Of a stretch of DNA of 20,431 nt, positions 14,593 to 20,431 are shown piece after piece. Every line of letters begins with the position of its first letter. The first letter of the stretch is position 1. This stretch comes from Chloroflexota bacterium. GTDB lineage: Bacteria; Chloroflexota; Anaerolineae; UBA4142. The position numbers and the translations under genes were made by a program. Location: the NCBI GenBank assembly GCA_023381515.1, contig JAMCQI010000009.1, forward strand, positions 312 to 20,742. Direction: 5' to 3'. A model generated the notes under the pieces. That model worked only from the letters and a program-made list of their open reading frames with translations, ran no database searches and was not told the DNA's origin.

Positions 14593-15594
14593 CTAGCCGT
14601 GAAAGTACCTCAAATAGATCTCTTCCAGTCCGTAGTCGCGCTGGCGCAGCAGAAAGAGAGACCAGCCGCGCTGGGTGATCGCGTGCGCGATCGCCGGGCG
14701 GACCTCCCCGGTCGCGCGCACGCGCCAGAGGTCGCCGTCGTTCTCTACGTTAACCACCCCCGGGACGGCCCGCAACACTTCGCTCAGCTGGGCGCCGTCC
14801 GGCTCGGCGCTCACCTCCAACGTGCGGAGCCCCCCCGCCAACTGCTCGGCGAGCTGACCGATCGATCCCTGCGCGATCAATTTGCCTTTGACGAAGATTC
14901 CCACGCGCGAACAGATCCGCTGCACCTGGGTGAGCTGGTGGGACGAAAGTAGGACGGTGAGACGCTCTTCGCGCGTCATCTCCAGAACGAGGTCGAGCAA
15001 TTGATTTACCGCGTCGGGGTCCAGCCCCAGCGTCGGCTCGTCGAGGATGACAAAGCGCGGGTGTTTGATAAGCACGTCCGCGATCCCAAGCCGCTGGCGC
15101 ATCCCGTGCGAAAACTCCCGCACCGGCCGGCTTGCCACGTCCGTCAGTCGAACACGGTCGAGCGCCCACGCCATTCGCTCTTTGCTCTCGCGAGCGCTCA
15201 ACCCATTCAGATCGGCCGTGTAGAGCAGGTTCTCGCGCGCGGAGAGATCGTCGTAGAGCGCGACCCGTTCGGGCAGGTATCCGACTCTCCGCTTGACCTC
15301 GATCGGCTGGCGTGCCGGGTCGAATCCCAGGACGCGCACCGTGCCTTCGGTCGGGTCGGTCAAGCCCATCAGCATCAGGATCGTCGTGGTCTTGCCCGCG
15401 CCGTTCGGTCCGAGCAGCCCGAACACCTCACCTTCCGCAAGCGTCAAGTCGAGCCCGTCGACGGCGACGATCTCGCCGTACTCTTTGACCAGGTCGCGCG
15501 TTTCGACGACCCATTGCCCACCCGGAGCCGCCTCTGGCGTGCTCTGGACCGTGCGGGCGGGGACTTCATCCGTTGCAGGAACTATCTCTACCAT
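14593..15594 (-). CDS. ABC transporter ATP-binding protein (CcmA/NosF type)
   Basis: The 333-residue ATPase of an ABC-2 exporter has Walker A GPNGAGKTT (62-70), signature FSHGMRQR (161-168), Walker B FVILDEPTLG (181-190) and the switch histidine H219 (SSHQ). The GYLPERVALYDDL stretch after the Q-loop places it in the CcmA/NosF/GldA branch. It has a ~30-residue acidic N-terminal extension before the nucleotide-binding fold and an accessory C-terminal domain of about 90 residues. The frame is open further upstream, but the ATG at 15594 follows AAGGTGAGG closely and lies 5 bp after the stop of the NEW3-repeat gene. Longer starts would run into that gene. It works with the permease at 13640-14575. 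Confidence 0.93.
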   Translation of the reverse strand: MVEIVPATDEVPARTVQSTPEAAPGGQWVVETRDLVKEYGEIVAVDGLDLTLAEGEVFGLLGPNGAGKTTTILMLMGLTDPTEGTVRVLGFDPARQPIEVKRRVGYLPERVALYDDLSARENLLYTADLNGLSARESKERMAWALDRVRLTDVASRPVREFSHGMRQRLGIADVLIKHPRFVILDEPTLGLDPDAVNQLLDLVLEMTREERLTVLLSSHQLTQVQRICSRVGIFVKGKLIAQGSIGQLAEQLAGGLRTLEVSAEPDGAQLSEVLRAVPGVVNVENDGDLWRVRATGEVRPAIAHAITQRGWSLFLLRQRDYGLEEIYLRYFHG

Positions 15595-15599
15595 ACGCC

Positions 15600-16781
15600 T
15601 CACCTTCGACTGTATCGAGCAAACACCGCTCCGAGCATAATGACGACGAGCGCGATCGCGGCGACCGCGGCCCAGCCCCACGTCGTGGGCGTTTGCACCG
15701 TCACGCGAATATCCTTGCTGTCAGACGTCGAGCCGGCCGAGGCCGTCATAGAGACCATATAGTCGCCGGCGAGCGCGCGCGTCCCCGGCGTGATCGTCGC
15801 GTCTACCTGGGTGCTCTGATTGACCGGCAGCGAGTCGATCGTACTGGGACTGAAGCTGACGTTCCAGCCACTCGGCGTCGACGCGGTCACCGAGACCCCA
15901 TTCAGCGGCGCGGACCCGGTGTTCTTGACGACGAGCGTAACCTTGGTTGCGCTGTCCACGGTCGCCTGGGTATTGAGCTGCCCGCTGGACGTGTCCAGGC
16001 TGAGCCCGGCGTTGCCGACGATGACGACGTTGAGCGGGATCTGGGTCGAATCCCCGCCGGCGGAGGCGCGGACCACGACCGGGTACTGCCCGGCTGGCGC
16101 ATCCTGCGGCGGCGTCACGCTGACGTCGATGTCCTGGGTGCTGTTCGCCTTCAAGCTGATCGCCGAAACCTGAGTGGTCTGGTACGCCGGTTTGATCGTA
16201 GCCTGCCAATCCTGCGGAAGGGTCGTATCAAAGTTCACCGTGCGATCCTGGTCCGCGTTGTTCGCCGCGGTCAGCGTAAAGCTGAACGAGCCGTTCGCCT
16301 GCCCGCGCAGGTCGGGATACTGCGTCGTCAATTTCAGGCTGCCCTGGTCTGTTTTGGACCTGAGCGTCACGTCCAGTGAAAGGGACTTGCTCGCGGCGCC
16401 GCTTTGATCCGCGGCGCTGACGACGAAGGTATAGTCTTGCGGCTTGGCCGTGTCGGGAGGCCGGAGCTCGAGGTTGACCGATTGAGATTTCCCCGGCTCG
16501 ACCGTCACCTCGCGAATGGTCATGCCGTTGCCGGTAAAGCTCGGCGACCAGTCTGAAGGGCCGTCCGCCTTGAGGGTATAGACCTGCAGGGCTTGTGTCG
16601 TATTCGATACGTCGATCGAAAACGTGAGCGTGGTGCCTGCGTCGGCCACGATCGCCGGATACGCGGTCGTGACCACAGCCGGCGCCGCACTGCCCGGCGC
16701 GTCCCCAAACGCCACGCCCGGCGTCAGGGTGACGAGCGCCAGAAGCGGAACGAGGGCGAATGCGAACGTCATACGCTTCAT
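15600..16781 (-). CDS. Exported NEW3-repeat protein with C-terminal membrane anchor
   Basis: The 393-residue protein has a classic signal peptide (TFAFALVPLLALVTL, predicted cleavage after about residue 26). About three beta-sandwich repeats follow, of the NPCBM-associated NEW3 kind: PSDWSPSFTGNG, LPQDWQATIKPAY and TPSGWNVSFSPS each mark a repeat. Each precedes a PGKSQSVNLEL-type strand. A single membrane helix (WGWAAVAAIALVVIMLGAVF) ends in RYSRR. Start ATG 16781 has AGGAG about 10 nt upstream; the longer open frame lacks any signal-like start. Genes of this type often precede an ABC-2 ATPase and permease, as here (5-bp gap to the ATPase). It probably sits on the outer face and assists the exporter or binds envelope polymers. 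Its exact job is unknown. Confidence 0.86.
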   Translation of the reverse strand: MKRMTFAFALVPLLALVTLTPGVAFGDAPGSAAPAVVTTAYPAIVADAGTTLTFSIDVSNTTQALQVYTLKADGPSDWSPSFTGNGMTIREVTVEPGKSQSVNLELRPPDTAKPQDYTFVVSAADQSGAASKSLSLDVTLRSKTDQGSLKLTTQYPDLRGQANGSFSFTLTAANNADQDRTVNFDTTLPQDWQATIKPAYQTTQVSAISLKANSTQDIDVSVTPPQDAPAGQYPVVVRASAGGDSTQIPLNVVIVGNAGLSLDTSSGQLNTQATVDSATKVTLVVKNTGSAPLNGVSVTASTPSGWNVSFSPSTIDSLPVNQSTQVDATITPGTRALAGDYMVSMTASAGSTSDSKDIRVTVQTPTTWGWAAVAAIALVVIMLGAVFARYSRR

Positions 16782-16801
16782 TTTTCTCTTCTCCTTGGTC
16801 G

Positions 16802-16837
16802 ATTTCGATGTTCGAAATGCCGACTGGAAACGGTCAA
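16802..16837 (-). promoter_or_regulatory. Candidate promoter and palindromic operator for the NEW3-ABC operon
   Basis: On the minus strand a -35-like TTGACC (complement of 16832-16837) overlaps the stop of the HtrA-like remnant. A -10-like GAACAT lies 18 bp further on. A perfect palindrome, ATTTCGA-TGT-TCGAAAT (16802-16818), covers the -10 position, as a repressor site would. The promoter hexamers themselves are only moderate. Confidence 0.35.
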
Positions 16838-17286
16838 GACGTCTGGCCGGGCGCTGGCGCGAGGGTCGCCGATACGTCGACCTGCTCGCCGCTGCGCAAG
16901 ACGGTGAGCGTGACGGTCTGACCAACGTGGTCCTGCGCGATCGCGTTTTGCAGATCGCTAACGCTCGTCACCGCTTGGCCGTCGACCGCCACGATCACGT
17001 CGCCGCCGATGCGCACGGTGCCGCCGTTAATGGTGTCCGTCTCAAAACTACCTTTCAGTCCCGCCTTGTTCGCGGGGCTGCCCGTTACGACCTGTTCGAC
17101 GAGAACACCCTGTTGGCCCGTTGAAAGATTCATCGCCTGGGCGATCTGCGGCGTCACGGTTACCGAAGTGCTGTTCGCGCCGGCGATGACGTGATTGTTG
17201 GTCACAATGTCGTCTTGCGTGTCCCATGCGAATCCAGAGTCCAGCGCCTGTTGATATTGATATTGCGGCTCTAGACCTCTTCTCAT
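16834..17286 (-). pseudogene. HtrA/DegP-like protease remnant: catalytic core deleted in frame, PDZ domain kept
   Basis: The N-terminal part reads SGFAWDTQDDIVTNNHVIAG, the classic HtrA stretch with the catalytic His (NNHVI). A few residues later (TSVTV, then TPQIAQAMNL) it jumps to the sequence that normally follows the protease domain, then QGVLVEQVVTGSPANKAGL and a full PDZ domain ending in LTVLRSGEQVDV. Roughly 150 residues with the Asp and the GNSGGPL Ser of the triad are missing. The join is near 17152-17165 and keeps the frame. The ATG at 17286 has a GGAG site upstream, so a ~150-residue PDZ protein may still be made. The frame is open to 17391. No signal peptide is present. It is either a decaying gene or a reduced PDZ adaptor; protease activity is not expected. 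Confidence 0.75.
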
Positions 17287-17608
17287 CACGCGAATCTCCT
17301 CTATCCTTTTCGTATCCACGCGTTCAGCAGTGTGGCTGTAGCCCGCACCATCAGACAAGGAGCCAGGACCTGACTCCGTCGGCGCTGGCACCTGCTCTGC
17401 TCTTGCAAAAGCGCTTGGTCGAATTGATCGAGCTTGACACGAGCGTCAGCCAAGCGCCGTTTGACGCCGCCTCAGTCGTGTCGCCGTATTCATTGCCTTG
17501 GGCCGGGTCGTAGCCCAGAAACGGCTGCTCCAGTCCAGTCGGAAAGGCCACGGGTCCAAGGTCGCCTATTGCCGTCGCACGATCGTTCGGCGCGCCAGCC
17601 GCCCGCGA
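17287..17608. other. Degenerate spacer between HtrA remnant and M50 protease gene
   Basis: No credible intact gene was found in this ~320-bp stretch. A minus-strand frame at 17351-17551 (containing GLEQPFLGYDPAQGNEYG) has a protein-like look. It lacks a ribosome site, matches no family I know, and could be a fragment of a lost gene. With the damaged genes on both sides, the stretch reads like the scar of one or more deletions. Confidence 0.4.
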
Positions 17609-18652
17609 TCAGCGCAAGACCGTCGGTCGGCTTGTCGTCCCCAATCCCTGCCACCCTTCTCGCTCGCGCGGCCGGGACACGGATTCAAATCGAGAGGTAG
17701 GGGACATCGCCTCCTCCGCCGTCGTCGAATCCCAGTCTGCGCGTGGCACTAAGTTTATGTGATACCATGTCAGCACGCCGACGATTTCGCCATCTCGCTG
17801 GACGAAAAACGTCCGAGCCTTAAAGTCCGCGAGATACCGGTCGACCAGAGACCGGAGCGTGGCCTCAGCCTGCACGTCAATATGACCGAGGCTCGTCGCG
17901 CTGCTGCCGGAGATCGATTCGAGGTGCCGGGGCAATTCGAGCTGGCGCGTTTCGCGTCTGGCGGCCTTGAGCAGCAGATAGCCGACCAGCGTGAGCCACA
18001 AACCGTCCAGGTCATGATTGAGCATTCGCCAAAAGCCGCTTAGGATGAGCCCTAGCCCAATTACGCCTCCCAACAGCGCGACCGCCCGTCCTACGCGGTT
18101 CGGGTCGGCCGCGACGCTCCGTCCGATCAGGCGCAAGAGCAAGCCGCCGTCGAGGGGAAGAAACGGAATCAGATTGAGCAGCGCAAGGGACGCATTGATC
18201 ACAGCGAGAGATTTGGCGAGAATGGCCAGCGGCAGCAACGCACTCGACGTAACCTCAATCACGGCAAACAGCGCGGCGAGGACCAAGTTCACCGTCGGCC
18301 CTGCCATCGCGATCACGAACTCGTCTCGTCGCGCTCGCGCCGCGCGCGTCATATCCGGCACGTCACCCAGGGCGGAAAGCGTAATCGACCGCACGGCGAC
18401 GCCGTACTGCTGCACGGCGACTCCGTGGGCCAGTTCGTGCAGCGCGACGCTCATCAGATACATCAACGCGGTGAGCGCAGCCAGAAACCAATACACGACG
18501 GCACTGTCGCGGCCGATTTCGCGTGGGTAGTATGCAGTCGCGCATACCCACGTCAGCACGGCCAGAATCAGAATCAGTGAATATTCGATTCGGATCGGAA
18601 TCCCGACGATCTGCCACCGTGTCGACGATCGTTTTCGGGTGGTCGTTTTCAT
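17609..18652 (-). CDS. Site-2 protease family (M50) zinc metalloprotease with truncated CBS region
   Basis: This is a membrane-embedded protease of the Rip/SpoIVFB-like group. Metal-binding HELAH lies at residues 72-76 in the third hydrophobic segment. The third ligand motif is NLIPFLPLDGG (160-170; D168). AMAGPTVNLVLA (115-126) is also typical. Residues after about 230 form the start of a CBS domain (LRSLVDRYLADF, FFVQRDGEIVGVLTWYHI, EEAMSPTSRFESVS), which then runs into unrelated sequence (RPREREGWQGL and on) before the stop. Normally a second CBS motif would follow, so the C-terminus looks truncated or replaced. The catalytic part is intact. ATG 18652 gives a normal N-terminus, though its AAGGG is 12 nt away; an in-frame GTG at 18685 is an alternative. 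The substrate is unknown; such proteases often release membrane-bound anti-sigma or regulatory proteins. Confidence 0.85.
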   Translation of the reverse strand: MKTTTRKRSSTRWQIVGIPIRIEYSLILILAVLTWVCATAYYPREIGRDSAVVYWFLAALTALMYLMSVALHELAHGVAVQQYGVAVRSITLSALGDVPDMTRAARARRDEFVIAMAGPTVNLVLAALFAVIEVTSSALLPLAILAKSLAVINASLALLNLIPFLPLDGGLLLRLIGRSVAADPNRVGRAVALLGGVIGLGLILSGFWRMLNHDLDGLWLTLVGYLLLKAARRETRQLELPRHLESISGSSATSLGHIDVQAEATLRSLVDRYLADFKARTFFVQRDGEIVGVLTWYHINLVPRADWDSTTAEEAMSPTSRFESVSRPREREGWQGLGTTSRPTVLR

Positions 18653-18879
18653 GATTTGCGTCAGCCCTTCGATCGGCGTCGACACACGCCGCGTTTCGAG
18701 TTGTGGTCTTTCGCGGCACCGGCGGAGTGCTCGGGCGAACCGCCCGGTTCACGGTTCGTTCGAACGCCTCTGCGCTGAGTTCACGTCGCGACCTCCCGAA
18801 TGCGGCGGTTCGCCGATAGCTCGTGCTGTTGTTTAAGCATCTTCGCCCACACGATAGCACCGAATTGCCTGAGACGTCT

Positions 18880-18917
18880 TTATGCTCAACGGAAGAACAT
18901 CTTAAGAATACTTTAAG
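18880..18917 (-). promoter_or_regulatory. Candidate response-regulator-controlled promoter of the M50 gene
   Basis: CTTAAG (18901-18906) and CTTTAAG (18911-18917) form a direct repeat with TTAAG units 11 bp apart, the helical spacing typical of PhoB/OmpR-family boxes. On the minus strand CTTAAG sits where a -35 would be, and CATAAA lies 16 bp downstream as a possible -10. A histidine kinase is encoded just upstream. The link between them is inference. Confidence 0.35.
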
Positions 18918-18954
18918 CGCCTCCGGGCACAATCGAGCCCAAACGCTAAGAATT

Positions 18955-18986
18955 CAAAACGCCAACAGGAATTCTCCTGTTGGCGT
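18955..18986 (-). terminator. Intrinsic terminator for the histidine kinase transcript
   Basis: ACGCCAACAGGA (18959-18970) and TCCTGTTGGCGT (18975-18986) form a perfect 12-bp stem with a 4-nt loop. Read on the minus strand it is followed by GTTTTG, a short U-run. It lies 186 bp after the kinase stop codon. No U-run follows on the plus strand. Confidence 0.65.
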
Positions 18987-19171
18987 CTCGCGCCGCTCGT
19001 GATCCATAAATTCAATTCCGTTGGAGCGACCCGATGCGGGTAGGTGCCGGGCGGCCTTCAGGCTTAGCTTCTGTTGTAACCTTGGCGCGCACCTGTTGAC
19101 GCCGTTCTCTCGCGGATACGCTCATCAGGCCGCCCGACTCCGCATGAGCAACCTCACGAGCTGTTTCCGCC

Positions 19172-20431
19172 TTACGCGCTCGCCACGGGCAGCCACACCG
19201 TAAAACGACTTCCCTGGCCGACCGTGCTCGCCACCTCGAGCCGGCCGCCGTGGGCCTGTGCCAAGTCCTGTGCGATCGTCAGGCCGAGTCCCATTCCCTC
19301 GGCAAACCGGCCTCCCGCACGGCCGCGGAAGAACGGATTGAAAATCAACGCCTGTTCGTCGGCTGGGATTCCGGCGCCGCTGTCCTCCACGGCAATCCGC
19401 ACGCGGCCGGCCTCCGCCGCGGCCGCCACCGTGATCGATCCGCCGGCCCGCGTGTATTTGATCGCGTTGCTGAGTAGATTCCCTATGACTTGGGCCAGCC
19501 GGTCCGGATCGGCCTGGACTGCCGGCAAGAGCGGCGAAATCTGAACGTTCCATTTCAGCCCTTTGGCCTGTGCGGCCTGGCGCCACGTTACGAGGAGACC
19601 GGCGAGCCACTCGCTCAGATCGATCGATTGGAAATGGAGCCGGGAACCGCCAAGGAGCTGGTCCGATAGCCGCGCCAGGTCGTCGAGCAGGCGTCGCAAA
19701 TGACCGATCTCGCTTTGCATCCCTGCCAGCAATTCTTGTCGGAGCGCGACCTGCTCCTCAGCGCCTCCGCGCAGCGCCTCGACTCCCGAATTGAGCGCGC
19801 CCAAAGGCGTACCCAGCTCGTGCACGAGATTCGCCAAGAGCTGCCGGCGCGCGTCCTCGACCGTGCGAAGCCGCTCGGCCAGGGTATTGAACGCGTGCAG
19901 CAAAACCCGCACTTCGTTCGTGCCCCGTTCCGGTAGCGGCGTCAGTTCTCGCCCGCTCGCCAGGTGCTGTATTGCCGTCGTCATTTCTCGCAGCGGGCGC
20001 TCGAGGTTCAGCGCCAAGACCAACCCTATTCCCGCGCCCAGGACGAGCGCCGCACCCAGGATTTCCGCGATCACCTGACGGAGTCGAACGAACTGCGAGT
20101 AAACGGTCGCCAGCCGGTGCGTCAACCGGATCACGCCCACGGCCCGACCGTCCGGTCCGATGATCGGGACCAGCGCGTCGACCAGCTCGGCATCCACGCC
20201 CTGGTTGTAGCTCGTGTGGACGAGGATCGCCCCGGCGAGGACGTCGCTCAAGCCGTCCACCGACACCGCGCGTCCAACCTGATCGGCGTCGGACGAGCTG
20301 CGTGGGGCAAGCAAATTGCCGTGTGCGTCGAGCAATTGGATCTGAGCGCTCAGCTCCGGCCGCACCTCGTTCACGAACCCCTGCGCCTGGCTCGGCGCAC
20401 TCCACATCGCGGTGCGGGTGCCCGCGAGGCC
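19172..20431 (-). CDS. Sensor histidine kinase, 5' end beyond the window
   Basis: The frame is open to the right edge, so the N-terminus (first membrane helix) is missing; 419 residues are seen. In order there is part of an extracytoplasmic sensor domain (VRPELSAQIQLLDAHGNLL onward), a membrane helix (ILGAALVLGAGIGLVLAL), a HAMP-like linker (RPLREMTTAIQHLASG), and the dimerisation/phosphoacceptor helix with LLANLVHELGTPLGAL (His at 19820-19822). The ATPase domain has an N-box (GNLLSNAIKYT), G1 (EDSGAGIP), F-box (FNPFFRG) and G2 (GMGLGLTIA). HELGTPL replaces the usual HELRTPL. All catalytic boxes are intact, so it should be active. Its response regulator is probably encoded just outside the window to the right. 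The signal sensed is unknown. Confidence 0.93.
   Translation of the reverse strand, partial: GLAGTRTAMWSAPSQAQGFVNEVRPELSAQIQLLDAHGNLLAPRSSSDADQVGRAVSVDGLSDVLAGAILVHTSYNQGVDAELVDALVPIIGPDGRAVGVIRLTHRLATVYSQFVRLRQVIAEILGAALVLGAGIGLVLALNLERPLREMTTAIQHLASGRELTPLPERGTNEVRVLLHAFNTLAERLRTVEDARRQLLANLVHELGTPLGALNSGVEALRGGAEEQVALRQELLAGMQSEIGHLRRLLDDLARLSDQLLGGSRLHFQSIDLSEWLAGLLVTWRQAAQAKGLKWNVQISPLLPAVQADPDRLAQVIGNLLSNAIKYTRAGGSITVAAAAEAGRVRIAVEDSGAGIPADEQALIFNPFFRGRAGGRFAEGMGLGLTIAQDLAQAHGGRLEVASTVGQGSRFTVWLPVASA

Larger units (their letters stand above)
18653..19171. other. Intergenic control region between histidine kinase and M50 gene
   Basis: No gene was found in these ~520 bp. From right to left they hold 3' untranslated sequence of the histidine kinase gene, a terminator-like hairpin (18959-18986), a TTAAG direct repeat (18901-18917) with promoter-like sequence for the M50 gene, and a ~200-nt leader. 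The leader contains a small inverted repeat, CGAACCG/CGGTTCG (18736-18758). Frames that run through it have no start site or family resemblance. Confidence 0.5.

Noticed and set aside
17351..17551. Minus-strand frame with a protein-like stretch (GLEQPFLGYDPAQGNEYG)
   Set aside because: There is no ribosome site and no family I recognise. It is mentioned only as a possible fragment in the degenerate spacer.
18363..18932. Minus-strand frame overlapping the start of the M50 gene and its leader
   Set aside because: It is out of frame with the M50 gene, Arg-rich and without any domain; the M50 frame explains the coding signal.

Overview
The window looks like a chromosomal segment of a GC-rich bacterium, most likely a Chloroflexota (Anaerolineae-like) lineage. 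That assignment is inference. It rests on long Pro/Thr/Ala linkers in surface proteins, the C-terminal end of a surface protein with a carboxypeptidase-regulatory-like domain, GldA/F/G-type ABC genes without other gliding genes, and a COG4315-type lipoprotein. No rRNA, tRNA, CRISPR array or insertion sequence was seen.

Plus strand, 1-9068. The left edge holds the 3' end of a secreted or surface protein, then gltX (glutamyl-tRNA synthetase). A tight four-gene operon follows (2083-5994): ABC ATPase, ABC-2 permease, GldG-like auxiliary membrane protein and DUF4340-like protein. It closes with a strong intrinsic terminator at 6009-6050. Next is a three-gene redox cassette (6189-9068): an FMN-binding protein with the covalent flavinylation motif, an ApbE-type flavin transferase, and a fusion of an NqrB/RnfD-like membrane domain to a cytosolic FNR-type FAD/NAD(P) reductase domain. 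Together they look like a stripped-down Rnf/Nqr-like route that moves electrons from NAD(P)H through the membrane to an extracytoplasmic covalent flavin. This is the most interesting system here.

Minus strand, 9233-16781 (read right to left). A signal-peptide protein with NEW3-like repeats and a C-terminal anchor leads an ABC ATPase and an ABC-2 permease. These are followed by a 71-residue two-helix membrane protein, a lipoprotein with COG4315-type repeats and a ZU5-like second half, a secreted phosphoesterase of the acid phosphatase type, an orphan MacB/FtsX-type permease and a HEAT-repeat protein. Spacing is tight in most places, so much of this may be one transcript.

Right end, 16834-20431. 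Here lies a protein-quality-control or signalling area with decay. An HtrA-like gene has lost the central part of its protease domain in frame and keeps only the His-containing start and the PDZ domain. A site-2 (M50) protease has a CBS domain that breaks off. About 320 bp of apparently degenerate sequence lies between them. A sensor histidine kinase runs off the right edge. A TTAAG direct repeat with 11-bp periodicity sits upstream of the M50 gene and could be a response-regulator box.
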